NCBI GenBank assembly: GCA_012934845.2
Contig: WNNJ02000308.1
Location: 1-64,000 of the forward strand
Source of the DNA: Pomphorhynchus laevis
Taxonomy: Eukaryota; Acanthocephala; Palaeacanthocephala; Echinorhynchida; Pomphorhynchidae
Direction: 5' to 3'
DNA: 64,000 nucleotides
Part shown: positions 19,320-33,900 of the stretch, in pieces
How the letters are laid out: every line of letters starts with the position of its first letter
How positions within the stretch are numbered: position 1 is the stretch's first letter
Notes under the pieces: model-generated
Database searches by the model: none
What the model was told of the DNA's origin: nothing
The model's input: only the letters and a program-made list of their open reading frames with translations
Made by a program: the position numbers and the translations under genes

Positions 19320-20150
19320 TGCAGAGAATACATCATAGTTTGTAGTCGAGATTTATTAGTATCGAATATGGGCCGACTAAATGTGAGGTTTCCTATCTTT
19401 CCATATTAAGCATTGTTGATCTTTTCATTTTTCAACTTTGGTTAGTTTTTCCACGTTAATTTTCGCTCAAACGCAGGTTGTACGCGAATCTAATTTCTTA
19501 AATAATTTTAATATTGTTGCTGATTGAAAATGAGATCATTCCAGATGTATTTACGCCTGTATGAAAGGTAAAAACGCACTTTAAAGACACAGAAAATATA
19601 TGATCTTTCATGTATTTTGAACGAAAACTGTAAGTTCTACAAAACAATTACAAGTTGACAATTATTTATTTAATAATAGTAATTAATTAAAAGATGAAAC
19701 AAAAATAAAAATTCAATTTTAACTAAAGATTAAAATAAAGTCAAAGCTTCAAATTATGTTAAAGCATGATTAATTGATCAAAGCTGCAAACACATTAAGC
19801 TAAAATGATTTATTTATGCGATTTTTATATTTTAAAATAATAGAATAATATTTTATAATTTAATATTTAAAAATAATAGAATCAATTGATTAAATCAAGT
19901 TTTAAGTCGACAGCTTAAAAGTTAAATATGCATATTTCGAATAGAAGTCTTTATAAGCCAACTTATTTTGCTGCCTATTTTATAGAAAGTTGGATGAATT
20001 TTATTTCTATTTCTATATTGGAGAAATATAAATCAACAAAAAAATATTATTCAAAATAAATGTTTCTAGATTTTAATAGATTTATAGTTTTTTTTCTTCA
20101 AAAAATCCCCATTGAATAACAAAATATTATTAAAAATAATATTATTTAAA
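19320..20150. other. AT-rich intergenic DNA
   Basis: No gene seen. A segment at about 19750-19815 recurs with about 10% differences at 20938-21002 in the same orientation. Confidence 0.5.
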
Positions 20151-20154
20151 ATAG

Positions 20155-20345
20155 TAAAATATTTATGGATAATAAACAATATGCCTTTTATTCAAATAAG
20201 ATAATAGATAATTAAATTTAATCAGAGGAAATATGCCATTAGCACGTATTTGGATTCACTTCTATGTTGGGTCGAGGAATAGTGGCTGAAACCTGATAAC
20301 ATAGCAGTTCCTCATGATGACCTCTAATTCTTATTCTAATACACC
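20155..20345 (+). repeat. Penelope-like 3' repeat, plus-strand copy
   Basis: Begins with the ORF-end trace (TTTATGGATAATAAAC) and the inverted-end sequence. It has the palindromic body with TCAGAGGAAATA, GGCTGAAACCTGATAAC and ATGATGACC, and ends at TTATTCTAATAC. The pseudoknot arm A is mutated here. Confidence 0.6.
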
Positions 20346-21835
20346 GTCATAAATTGATAATTTGGAAACATTTTCAAGAAAAATTAACAATTTATTAAAG
20401 TAGAATGAAAATATAATTTAAATGATTAAGAATTATTGGAGCTGGGTCAAAGATCCAGATCCTGGATTAAATATTTTGGTGCATTTGTAGACTTTCATCG
20501 ACAATGACATTTTTAAGATTTCTTAATTCTTTGAATTAAGAAATAATTGAAGGAATTATTTATTGAAATATTGATTTATCTTTAAAAGGTAGATATCTAA
20601 GGAGACGATCAAGGGAAGATAAATTATCATAAGGCTGGATATCAGTGACTACCATCAGGTATGTGAACAAATCGAACATCATTTGAGAAAATACTACAAA
20701 TAGGTCAGTTTGGCATTTCCAAAAGTTTAATCTATCATTTTACGAAATAATTTATTTCAAATCTGCTGATTTGGTAAACATCCGATTAATTCTTTAATTT
20801 TTAAAAATTTAAATTCTTCTTATTTTTAAATTATTCTATTTAATTAAATATATTCTATTTGATTAATTCTTGATTTAATATTATTTTACTTTAAAATCCG
20901 ATTATTTTGCTTTGAAGCTAAAGCTTATTTGATATAATAAATTATGTTAAAGCATGATTAATTAATCGAAGCTGCAAACACATCAAGCTAAAATGATTTA
21001 TTAAAAATAATAAAATCAATTGATTTAAGCAATTGTTAACACTGAATAGAGCGCGAAATGCCAAAGTATAAATTAAAAATGCAAGATCGTATTTGCTCAT
21101 TAATATCAACTATAATATTGACATGATGGAGTATTATTTTTAGTTCATAAGACTAAATAAGCATATGTACAATTGAACGTTTAAAACTTTGATTTTAATA
21201 TAAACACAATTATAATTTATTTAAATATAATTTTAATAATTAAATGTGATTGATATTAAAATATAATGATTTAATATAGTTCGATATAATAATTATATTT
21301 GCTAATAATAGCTTAACAATGAATTCTGATAAAAATATAATTAATTACATTTTAAATAATTCTAATTTAATTGAAACAAAGAGTAAAGGGGAATAAAGTT
21401 CTTGGTGAGAATTATTTTATAACAGTTTGTTCTCTCTCTTTTTTGCTTCTTTACCTCTAATTTTTACTTCTTTAGCTTTTTAAATCTTTGCTGATAAACT
21501 TATAATGTAAATGCTTTGTTAATATTTGGCTAACTGTTTCACTAAGTGTTTTATTAACTTGAACATAAAAACCGCTTTGGTAGTTGCTCTTCGCCAGATA
21601 AAAATTAAAAAAATTGTTAAGATTGTAAAATTGCTAAATTTTTCAATTTTACAATTGCGAAACTATTTTCAAAATTACGTCTCAGACCTTTGATATTCTT
21701 TAAGATAAATTGAAAATTTTCCCATGTGAACTAATAATACGTAGACTCAATTAACTGATTAGATATATTCCATCATTTCTTACAATCAGAGATGATTAAT
21801 TATTTAATTTATGAAATAATTAACGAAACTACTTA
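20346..21835. other. AT-rich intergenic DNA
   Basis: No coding or RNA gene recognised. Holds the second member (20938-21002) of the dispersed direct repeat seen at 19750 and scattered poly-A/T tracts. Confidence 0.5.
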
Positions 21836-21839
21836 ATCA

Positions 21840-22135
21840 AATCAGCTAACTGAGTTTACGTATTTAAAATAATTATGAAATAAACAAAACATAATAATGC
21901 TAAATCAAAATTTAATAATTAAATAATAAAATTAATAATTGTTATAAGATTATTTATAATTTAAATTAACCCAAAATAAAAAATTGAAATTTAAAATAAA
22001 AATCAATTTTTGTGAATTGACTAATAAATAACAGACGTTGTATCAGAATAAGAATTAGAGGTCATCTAGAGGAACTGATATGTTATTATTCTAATACAAA
22101 ACATATTGTTTATTATTCATCCATAAAAAAATTTC
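21840..22135 (-). repeat. Penelope-like 3' repeat, shortened copy
   Basis: Tail (TCAAATCAGCTAACTGAG at 21838), inverted end and part of the palindrome, then directly the opposite inverted end and ORF-end trace (22085-22135). The central pseudoknot region is deleted. Confidence 0.6.
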
Positions 22136-22439
22136 GTTTAATAGTTTAAATAAATTTTTCATAATATTTTGTTGATTTGTATATTGCAAATTTAATATTT
22201 TAATAATATTTTATTGATGTATAATTTTGCATTATAAGAAATAGAAATAAAATTCTTCATCAAACTTGTTTGAAAGTTAGCAGAAAAATAGTCGTATCAA
22301 TAATACATAATTTCGGTATTACCGGGAAATATAATGTTTATGGTCAATGCATATTTTTTATTGTTATTATTAACATTTATTGTCCGATTGTAGTATTTAC
22401 ATTGCAATAACTCTCTATTATACAACTTAGCCTATCATA

Positions 22440-22845
22440 GTCGTTAATTAATTTTTGATTTATAATTTAAATCAAGTTAAAATAAAAAATTGAAATTTAA
22501 AATAAACTTCATTTTTATGAATTGACTAATAAATAACAGACGTTGTATCAGAATAAGAATTAGAGGTCATCAGGAGGAACTGCTATGCTTTCAAATTTCG
22601 GCTCCTATTCCTCTACCCAACATTGCAGATTAATGTACAGATGAATGGGTATATGAATGGGCAGATGGTGAATGGATATATGGGCATATACGGGTATATA
22701 TGAAGTTAATTGGGATATGTGAATGGGTAGATGATGAATGGGTATGTATGAATGGACAAATGGGTAGAAAAATAGGCAGATGTGTATAATTTAAAAAATT
22801 GAAATTTAAAATAAAAGTCATTTTTATGAATTGACTAGTGTTTCA
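22440..22845 (-). repeat. Penelope-like 3' repeat fragments around a GAATGGGTA minisatellite
   Basis: Tail and body at 22455-22630 up to CCCAACATTGCAG, then an irregular minisatellite of ATGGGTA/GAATGGGCA words (22632-22790), then another piece of the same tail (22795-22842). The minisatellite has expanded inside, or replaced, the palindrome core. Confidence 0.55.
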
Positions 22846-23588
22846 TGTTTTTAGTATTTTTTTAATATTTTTATGAATTGACAAGCGTTTCATTTTTTTA
22901 TATTTTTCTACTTGGCGTAAACGTTCTACATATTTTTATTAAGTGAATTTTTGTTGTTTCCTGAAAATACTGCCAAAACAGCAATAAATTAATCGTTTTT
23001 TAATTATTTTGCTCGTTGAGGTTCGCTATTGTGCCAAGTAATATTTCGCTAAATTATAAACCATATAATAGTGTAAATAATATTATAATTTAATATTAAA
23101 ATTAAGAGAATATTTAATATATTAAATAAATTAAATTACATACTAATTTAATTACATAATGATGTAATTATAAACGTTTTGCAGAATTTGCTTTCGAAAT
23201 GGACTCGATACTAAGACTAATACGATGGATTACTTAAAAGAAACAATAAACAAGAAACTCAAAAGAATCTAAAAAGAAATTGATTTTTATTAATTAAATA
23301 TTTTTAACTATAAACTGAAATATTTTTAAATAAGACAATTCCAAAGAATTTTAAATAGAAGACTGAACTTTGAAGTTTTGTCTTTTGCTTAAACATAAAT
23401 CAGCTATTATATGGCTACTAATTTCTAATGTAAAACATATTCTGTAAAAACGAAATCAGTGTTTGTATTAAACACTGATATGACCAGGAGATCATAGAAT
23501 CGGTGTTGGTTATCGTTTGATGGATTCTTTTATTCATTTTATATGTTTTAAGCTATTGATTTGTGTTTAAGTTATATATAACAATTTA

Positions 23589-23998
23589 CCACCTGAGAGC
23601 TTCTGCATTTTCTCACGAATGATGATACATTCACCAATTAGGTTTGTTAATACTGAAACCCACGCACCTATCTTGGATTTCAGAGTAATGCTATCTTCCT
23701 TCCCAATACCACAAGACAGCTCTTTTCCGAGACTGTTTCATCTTTAGAGAAGAATCATCAGTTGTATCGTGTTACTAAAATGTAGTGGTACTGATTTAGA
23801 GAGCATTTATATGCAAAACGAGAAAGAATTTGTCTACGTTTTGGGTGAAGAAACACTGTTTTGTGACTATCTACTTGAATTCCTATCACTGTAATTGTGG
23901 GTATAGTATAAAATCTGAGATATAGGTATAGGTTCCAGTTTTTGAAGCTTGAGTAGCTGATGCATCATTCGTGGCAGAATACATAAGCTCTCAGATGG
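23589..23998. mobile_element. Non-autonomous element with terminal inverted repeats (MITE-like)
   Basis: The ends are inverted over about 40 bp: CCACCTGAGAGCTT...CACGAATGATG at 23589 and its reverse complement (ending CTCTCAGATGG) at 23998, giving a 410 bp unit. No frame longer than 60 codons lies inside. No target duplication is certain, so the superfamily is not called. Confidence 0.55.
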
Positions 23999-24369
23999 AA
24001 AATTGCTTAATTTATTTAATCGTATGCGTTTATGGATTCTGGAATTGTCTTCTTCTCACTTACTTTCATATAAAATTAGGGAATTATATTCAACATTAAA
24101 TATTTATTCTAAAAAGATCTGGAGATGACTTAAGGCAAGGGAATACAACATCTACCTGAATGTCATACTGAGTTTTAATAAACATATTGAAACTTTACAA
24201 GATAAAGATATTTAAAGATGTTTGTTAAATACAGTAAAACCCATTTTTGTTGGAACGCAAAACAATTAAATTAAAGTCACCTTTCCATAATAAATTGAAT
24301 ACAATAAGTGGAATTTTTACAATTATCATTAGCCTTTATATTATCATTCTTCTTCTATTTTATTTTTAT

Positions 24370-27360
24370 ATTCTTCTATTTTATCTAAATATTTAAATTC
24401 CTCTTTAAATCTTCAAATTTTTATTTTTTATATCTTCAAATATTTAAATTCCTCTTTACATCTTCAAATATTTAAATCTTCTTTATATCTTTATATATTT
24501 AAATTATTTTTATATCTTCAAATATTTAAATTCTTTAAAAAAAAGAATTTAAATTTAAATTCTTTAAATTTAAATTTAAATTTAACTTTAAATATAAATT
24601 CTTTTATATTTAAATTCTTTAAAAAAAAATTAAATTCTTATTTACACTTTCAAATATTTAAATTCTTAATTATATCTTCAAATATTCGAATTCTTCTTTA
24701 TATCTTCATATATTTAAATTCTTCTTTATATCTTCAAATATTTAAATCTTCTGTATATCACCATAAATTAAAATCTTCTTTATCTCCATATATATAAATT
24801 CTTCTTAATGTCTTAGAATATTTAAATCTTCTGTATATCTTCATATATTTAAATCTTCTTAATATCTTCAAATATTTAAATTCTTATTCATATCTTCAAA
24901 TATTTAAACCTTTTTTGTATCTTCAAATATTTAAATCTTCTTAATATCTCCAAATATTTAAATTCCTCTTTATATCTTCAAATATTTAAATCTTCTGTAT
25001 ATCACCATGTATTTAAATCTTCTTTAGATATTCATAAATTTAAATTCCTTTTTATATCTTCAAATATTTAAATCTTCTGTATATCTTCATATATTTAAAT
25101 CTTTTTAATATCTTCAAATATTAAAATTCCTCTTTATATCTTCATATATTTAAATCTTTTTTATATCTTCAAATATTTTAATCTTCTTTATATCTTCAAA
25201 TATATAAATCTTTTTTATATTTTCATATATTTAAATCTTCTGTATATTTAAATTTTCTTTAAATCTTCAAATAATTAAATTCCTCTTTATATCTTCAAAT
25301 ATTCAAATCTTCTGTATATCTTCATATATTTAAATCTTCTTAATATCTTCGAATATCTAAATTCCTCTTTTTATCTTTAAATATTAAATTCTTCTGTATA
25401 TCTTTATATATTTAAATCTTCTTTATATCTTCAAATATTTAAATTCCTCTTTATATCTTCAAATATTAAATTCTTCTGTATATCTTTATATATTTAAATT
25501 CTTCTTTATATCTTCAAATATTTTAATTCCTCTTTATATCTTCAAATATTAAAATCTTCTGTATATCTTTATATATTTAAATCTTCTTAATATCTTCAAA
25601 TATTTAAATTCTTCTTTATATCTTAACAAATTTAAATCTTCTGTATATCTAAATATATTAAAATCTTCTGTATATTTAAATCTTTTTAATATCTTCAAAT
25701 ATTCAAATTCCTCTTTATATCTTCAAATATTAAATTCTTCTGTATATATTTATATATTTAAATCTTCTTAATATCTTCGAATATTTAAATTCCTCTTTAC
25801 ATCTTCAAATATTTGAATTCTTCTTTATATCTTCAAATATTTAAATTCTTCTTTATATCTTCAAATATTTTAATTCCTGTTTATATCTTCAAATGTGTAA
25901 ATCTTCTTTATATCTTCAAATATTTAAATTTCTATTTACATCTTCAAATATTTAAATCTTCTGTATATCTTCAAATATTTAAATTCTTATTTATACGTTC
26001 AAATATTTAAATTCTTATTTATACCTTCAAATATTTAAATTCTTATTTATATCTTCAAATATTAAAATCTTCTGTATATCTTTATATATTTAAATCTTCT
26101 TAATATCTTCAAATATTTAAATTCTTCTTTATATCTTAACAAATTTAAATCTTCTGTATATCTAAATATATTTAAATCTTCTGTATATTTAAATGTTAAT
26201 ATCTTCAAATATTCAAATTCCTCTTTATATCTTCAAATATTAAATTCTTCTGTATATCTTTATATATTTAAATCTTCTTAATATCTTCAAATATTTAAAT
26301 TCCTCTTTACATCTTCAAATATTTGGATTCTTCTTTATATATTAAAATATTCAAATTCCTCTTTATATCTTCAAATGTGTAAATCTTCTTTATATCTTCA
26401 TATATTTAAATTCCTATTTACATCTTCAAATATTTAAATCTTCTGTATATCTTCAAATTTTTAAATTCTTATTTATACCTTCAAATATTTAAATTCTTAT
26501 TTATAACTTCAAATATTTAAATTCTTATTTATATCTTCAAATATTAAAATCTTCTGTATATCTTTATATATTTAAATCTTCTTAATATCTTCAAATATTT
26601 AAATTCTTCTTTATATCTTAACATATTTTAATCATCTGTATATCTAAATATATTAAAATCTTCTGTATATTTAAATCTTTTTAATATCTTCAAATATTCA
26701 AATTCCTCTTTATATCTTCAAATATTAAATTCTTCTGTATATATTTATATATTTAAATCTTCTTAATATCTTCGAATATTTAAATTCCTCTTTACATCTT
26801 CAAATATTTAAATCTTCTGTATATCTAAATATATTTAAATCTTCTGTATATTTAAATCTTCTTAATATCTTCAAATATTCAAATTCCTCTTTGTATCTTC
26901 AAATATTAAATTTTTCTGTATATCTTTATATATTTAAATCTTCTTAATATCTTCGAATATTTAAATTCCTCTTTACATCTTCAAATATTTGAATTCTTCT
27001 TTATATCTTCAAATATTTAAATTCCTCTTTATATCTTCAAATGTGTAAATCTTCTTTATACTTTCATATATTTAAATTCCTCTTTACATCTTCAAATATT
27101 TGAATTCTTCTTTATATCTTTAAATATTCAAATTCCTCTTTATATCTTCAAATGTGTAAATCTTCTTTATATCTTCATATATTTAAATTCCTAGTTACAT
27201 CTTTAAATATTTAAATCTTTTTTATATCTTCAAATATTTAAATTCATATTTACATCTTCAAATATTTAAATCTTCTTTATATTTTCATATATTTAAATTA
27301 TTTTCTATATGTTTAAATATTTAAATTCCTCTTTATATCTTCAAATATTTAATTTCTTTT
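24370..27360. repeat. AT-rich satellite, about 27 bp unit, roughly 3 kb
   Basis: Continuous degenerate repetition of ATATCTTCAAATATTTAAAT plus TCTTCTTT or TCCTCTTT variants. Longer blocks of several units (with TCTGTATATCTTTATATATT) recur near 25490, 25740, 26080, 26240 and 26740, showing higher-order duplication. The 65-codon frame at 25813 is an artefact. It ends about 360 bp beyond the U1-70K stop codon. Confidence 0.85.
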
Positions 27361-27722
27361 TTATATTAGCATTAAATATTTAAAATATTGTAATAGACAA
27401 TATCGTAGTAAACAATAATGGGATGAACCATGACTAACCATTTTTATAAAGAGCCGTAATTCTATGTTAATTTTATCGGCATTTTGAAAAATTTGCAAAC
27501 TCGAAGACATTTTTACTAAAAAATAAAATTTAACGATAGTGGCCATGTCGTGTATTACAATCCATGAAGTCATGGCAGTAATTCAATATGGATAGGTGAT
27601 ACAAAACTGAAGAATTGAAGTATTGACATTAATGATTTAAAAATACGAATAAGTTGTAGATTTAAAAATAGTAAACGCATTTAAATATTTCACAATAGTA
27701 TTAATGGTTGTAATATAAATAT

Positions 27723-27934
27723 TTATAAATGATTTCTAAGCAAAGACTCTTCCGTAGAGAATGTGTTGTTTTGCGTTCGGTTTGGAGAGCTATGATTAGA
27801 AACAGAGGCATAATCTTTATCCTGGCTAAAGCGACTACGATTGCGCTGTTCACGACGAGTTGATGATGAATGATCTTTGTGCGAAGATTTACTTGCAGAT
27901 CTCGATGCATCACGACGAGAGTATCTGCGACGAT
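27723..27934 (-). CDS. SNRNP70: U1-70K exon 9 (RS tail and stop)
   Basis: Acceptor TTTCTAG precedes 27934; enters phase 1 (completes GAT, Asp). Encodes [17 protein letters not shown] and R-S-R-F-S, ending R-N-H-L-stop. Confidence 0.88.
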
Positions 27935-30900
27935 CTAGAAAAAAATAATTGTTGATCATTGCTATTTGAAAAATAAATCGTGAGTCTTTATATAATACAA
28001 GTAATTAACAAGCGCTTTTAGCAAAGGATTTAGTGTATTTAGAGAAAATACACTGGATATGCTAAGATATATAATAAAAAACATTAAATAGTGGAAATCT
28101 AAAAAATATTCAATGCAAACAGTCGACGCAACTAATCGAAAATATATCGGAAACGCAGTTTAATGGTGATTAACTATTTAAATGCAAACACTATTTGATT
28201 ATAGCACAATTAAATTGTTAATTATTTAAGTGATTAATTATAACAGTGCGTAAAACAACAAGAGCCCGAAATGCTAGATTATATAATCAGAATATAAATT
28301 TATACACTGAGAGAACATTCTTTGATTTCTTTATTCGTTTAATCAGTTCAAACAGGAATCTGATATAAAGATGTTGTTACTACGCCTAATTGCAGCGTGT
28401 GAATATAATGAGAGCATAAAGCAATTGAAATATATCTATGAAATATTATAAAACACTATTTCATGTTTATCTCAATATCTATGTCTAAATGATTAGCAAT
28501 AAAGAAACCAGATTTTAAAGAAATAAGCAATTCTAACAATATCAAGCCAGAACGATCACTTTAATAAGTGATCCGTGATATTTATGTGAGTAATCCATAA
28601 TCTCTCAGACATATACATGATAGAAATAAGAAATTTGTATGATTCAATGTCACACTGTAAGTTTGACTAAGGGATATACTGTTCGTATAAAAATATATTC
28701 GTTAGATGATAAAATAAATGGTCACTGAATCTGATGATAAATAGAATTTAGCCTACTTTGCCGGTTCTATTAAATAAGCAAAAAAAATGATATGTTTGAT
28801 CGTTAATACTGTTGTGCAGAATGCCAGACAATAGAATAATGCCTGTAGACAATAAAAATATTTAAAAAAGTATTACCACGTGAAGTAGATCTATCTGATC
28901 GACTTATTTGACTGCGTTGATTACGCCGACGTGAATATCTATCTCGGCTTGTTGATCTGGATGATCTTCTGCGACTATCTAATGGTCCACCAGTACGCGA
29001 TGACATTCGATGATCACGACGATCTCTGCGCTCACGCGAATCTCTACGATGACGAATAGAAGTTTCAAATCCATCATCTAATGAAGGTCCGTGATGCCGA
29101 GACGGTGGTGCAAGTGACGGTGAGCCACCTATCGCTCTATGAGCATCCTCTCTACCAGAATATCTGTTGTTGATACTGCTTTCCCCTCTGCGAGTGCTTC
29201 CAAGACCACCGGCTGTATAAAAAGATGACATATTTTTTCAAACTAATTAATCAAAAATCGGCAATTAATCGACAACATACATTTTTGTTAAATATTGCTT
29301 GTTAATAAAAATATATATAATATTAATTACAAAAGAATACATGTTAAAGAATTTTAATACAAATAAATTTTAATAACTAATTACATGATAATAAATCATA
29401 GCGATAATGCTATTTGTGCCGAACATTATTAACATAATCGTTAAATGTAAATAAATTTATATTTAAACACAATTAGTATCTATTTCGAAACCCTTTTTAA
29501 TTAGATAGAAATTAGATCTGAAGAGCTTGTAGCAACTGTTACTCATTGTTGTTTATACAAAAATCCTGCTTATTACGTGATCATTGATACCCTTACAGCT
29601 AGGCAAATATACGATACCCTTACAGCTAGGCAAATATGATAATGCTCTAAGACTACAACTACGGGCTATGTTTGAACATAGAAGAACAATTAATGAAAAC
29701 AAATAATTGATAAGTATTAATTTGAATTTTACGTTTACTATTTTTAATTTATATATTTTTAATTATTTTTAATTTTATTTTTTCTTTTTTTCCGATTGTG
29801 GCACGAGATTATCCTCACAGGTATTGATCTTATTTGTGATACAGCAGGACGCTACTAATCAGTCTGGGTGGGTCACATCAGCTGCTGACCCAGACCTACA
29901 TTTCACGTTTCGACACTTATTATCTGCTTTCTCCGTACACTGATGCTGTCGATTTGAACGCAGGACGTCTGTATCGCGATTCAACGTTACATCCACTGAG
30001 CTGGATGAATATTAAATATTTTAATTATTTTCAATTTTATTATTTCTAAATGTACAATACAGATAAAATTTTAAAAGCGTTTAAAGTCCAAAACATCCAT
30101 TTGAACGTATATTAAGTAAAGCGTATGACAGAATACATTTACAGAATTTTGTATAAAAAACTTATTTCAACTAAAGTAAAAATACAAAAAATAATAATAA
30201 AACTATACAATATTTTATTACATAGGATCGGATACTAAAACATCACACTAGTAAGAGATTGAAAATCACAATTTTTCATTCTTAGGGTTGTTGAGAATGT
30301 GAATGACACAAAAATTTTGGTATTTGCAAAGAACGAAATATTATACGAAAGTGAAATTTCGCTGATTGTATTCGTATATGTTGGGTAATAACGCCCTTAG
30401 TTAAATAACGCCTTTTTCCGGTTCTCAAATTTTACCATAACGAAAGATATTAGTAAGATACGTACGTGCTTATTCAACTTTGACAGATGGTAATCATTCC
30501 GGTTCTTAAATTTTGCATAACGAAAGATATTAGTAAGATACGTACGTGCTTATTCAACTTTGACAGATGGTAATCATATTTCGAGATATTTAATTTTTAA
30601 TTTAAAAAATTAAAAATAAGAAATAAAAATGTGTAGTGCATATTACCACCTGAAATGTTAAATACCTTATCAATTATCAATTGGTCATAACATATAAAAG
30701 TATATAAAGTAAAAGTAAAAATTATTTTTTGAGATAAAAACTTTTTTTCTCAAATTTTTCATAACAATTTTTTCATATTATTTGAATCAATGAAGTCGAA
30801 TATACCTACTATCAAAAGATTTCCAAAACGATGTAAACTATTAAGTCCTGAACACATATCTTATTTCTAATTTCTAAGATGTCATACATAACAAATACAG

Positions 30901-33900
30901 TGTCAATGGCGTATATTGAAACATTTTGTGGAGGAAAAGGCAATAAATAAAGAATTGATGAACCTTTATTTGAGCGAATATGCTTGCAGGCGAAATTCGC
31001 GCCTTAAGATTAAGCACGTAGGTATCTTACTAATACTTTCAGTTATGCAAACTATAAACCGGAAAATGTGGTATTTAACTAAATATTTTCTCATATGTTG
31101 TCTAAAATATGTCATAAATAGTACACGTTTACATTTCCCTGTTGTTTTTAGTTGTTTTTAGTTGTTTTTACTATATGAAAGAATTGACTTTGAAGATGAC
31201 ATCAAAACAGAATCAGAAACAGAATTTAAAGCAGTTTGTTCTTAATAAAAAAACATATTTTTGGTCAAATATAAAGATGTGAAATTCTAACGAACATTCG
31301 ATACTTTCAAAACGAATGTAAATAGATTTGCTATTAATATTTTATCTATCCACAATGCTTTAAAGAGGAAAGCTGGCACTGAACTTTATTATATCCGAAT
31401 TAAATAAAATCTATAATTAGAATTAACGAATGACATTTTTTTGTCGTATAGCTGATATTTTCAGAATGTCAGTTGCAGGGCTGATAATTATAAGCTTCAT
31501 GAAGCATTAGAAATTATTTCTAAAGGCAATTTTTTCTTGTCAATTCAAGTGCTTTGAATATTCATTAACCTTCATCTAATACAGTCTTCAATTAAAAAAT
31601 TGCTTGCAAGCAGAGAACGTTTTTACTCAGAAGAGATAAAACGTTTATGACATAGCACATTTCAAAAGGTATATCTAACAAAGGTAGAAAAATTATTTGA
31701 AAATTTTAACTAATAAATGCGGCTCACACGGTTCGATAACAGTTAAAAATTACAAGAATTCAACCAAGGCTGATATAATAGAAAATTTCATGGTATACGG
31801 TGTCTGTTCGTTTAAAAGAAGCACAACAGAGCTCTCTGACAGTAAATGAAATATTTATTATACATACCTAGTCGTCGAGGACGCCAACCTTTTACCGTTC
31901 TTCCGCGTTCAACGTCAACAATTACTCGCCGACCATCAATCTTCTTACCGTCCGCGTATTTGTAAGCAGCTGTTTTTATCAGAATATTCAGTTAGCATAT
32001 GCCAAATTTAAAGCAAAACAATCAACGCATTACATGCGTCCGTACTAAACTTACAGATCGTACTTTTTTAACGAAAAGAATCTATCAATTAAGAACTTTA
32101 AAATGAATCAATTCAGAACTTTAAATAGTTCTGAATCTATCAATTCAGAACTTTGAACATTACAATTCAGAACTCCGCCATGTCCGGTCCCAACCCCGTG
32201 CTGAGAAAGGAGGAGGGTTGGCGATAGACTCTGCGACAAGCCAACTGTAAAACAAAACCGTCGCATCAACTTTATGAATGTTGTCTCAATGCTCTGACCG
32301 TCATGACAACAGCGTCCCCGGTAAGCGACGCGCTCAGGTGCGGTCTGACCTGAACGATAAGTCATCAAGGGTCTCCGCAGCAAAAGCGACTGCGGGGGTA
32401 ACCAAACTAACTACTTTATGAAAGCTGAACAAACACGAAAACGAGTTCGAATAGCAACACTCAATGTCGGCTCGTTGACTGGCCGTTCTTTGGAAATCGC
32501 CGAGGCCCTAAAAAGACGACGAATTAATATATGTGCAGTGCAAGAAACGCGTTAATCGGGCGACAAATCCAAACAAATTGGTCTTGGTTTCAAATGTATA
32601 TACTACGGAAAACCTAAAACGATGAGTGGCGTCAACATCATTGTCTCCAGCCGTTTCCAAAATAGTATTGCGGAAGTTCATCGATACAGTGACCGACTGA
32701 TGAAAATCACCGTCACATATGATAACCGAATAGTTCACATCTTCAGCGCATATGCACCACAAAGAGGATGCGACAATGTAGTCAAAGAAAGATTCTGGAC
32801 ACAGATCGACGAACTGACCGCCAAAGTACCAAAGGATCACCTGATAATCATCGCTGGAGATCTAAACGGACATGTCGGTGTCGCAAAGGATGGACACAAC
32901 TGTCATGGAGGAAATGAATTTGAACGAAGAGACGACGATGGTGGGCAAATCCTTGAATTCGCAGACGCACATGACCCAGTTATATGCGATACATGGTTTC
33001 AAAAACGAGCACCACACCTCATCACTTTCCACATCGCCTTAAATAAAACCCAAATCGACTATATACTGGTTCGACGGGGTGATCTCAAACACGAAAATAG
33101 ATCTCGTATTTGATAGATCTCGTATTTGATACGAAATCTATCCCGTATGAAACAGTGACAACTCAACATAGACCTATCGTTACAACCCTGAATATTACCT
33201 CGCCGAAGCAACCTCGCGCAGAACGTAACGTGAGATCTCGTATAAAATGGTGGAAATTCAAGGAAGTGGAATCCGACTTAAAGCCTCTAAAAAATATGGA
33301 ATTCATCGTTATGGACCGAGAAAGTTAAAGAAAGTGTTCGACAAAAGAAACGCAGTTACCACGTCTGGATCGTGAGCAAATCTTCCTAAGACTGGGAAAA
33401 TACAATGGAGCTAAAAAGAAAACAAAAAAGTGGTAGCTTAAACTAAAGCAAAGAAGTTCGATGGTTTATATGAGAGATTTGATACACGTAAAGGAGAACG
33501 CGAAATTTATAGAATCGTCCGAACAATATACCGAAAAACGCAGGATACTAAAAGGTTTCATGGAATTAACGATCAAAAAGGTGTCTTGCTTACTCGTAGG
33601 ACACAGGTATAAGAGCGATGGCGAACTTACTTCAATGACATATCCACCCAGGAATTCGAACACCCACCCATCCCACATCGTCCGCCGATCGAAAGCCCAG
33701 TTATGTCTATAGCAGCTATCGAGGTTGAAAGTGCACTACATAAAATGAAAAACGCAAAAGCTACAGGGACCTAATGATCTAGCTTCAGAATTCTGGAAAT
33801 CAAGTGTACATGATTCAACAAGGTTGTTGTTGCAGTTTTTCAACCAAATAATCCAAGAAAAAAAATATCTTGATTGGAGACGGAGCACAACCGTACCTAT

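Larger units (their letters stand above)
29213..31867 (-). other. U1-70K intron 7 contents
   Basis: Holds a permuted hammerhead-like repeat (29820-29995), a small duplication at 29584-29638 (TACCCTTACAGCTAGGCAAA twice) and a two-copy direct repeat at 30415-30578. The rest is AT-rich without genes. Confidence 0.6.

Noticed and set aside
19750-21002. LTR pair (two ~65 bp direct repeats 1.2 kb apart)
   Set aside because: Too short and diverged, with no TG...CA ends, primer site, polypurine tract or coding sequence between them; it looks like a dispersed AT-rich repeat.
25813-26010. 65-codon open frame in the satellite
   Set aside because: Its protein is just the translated 27 bp repeat.
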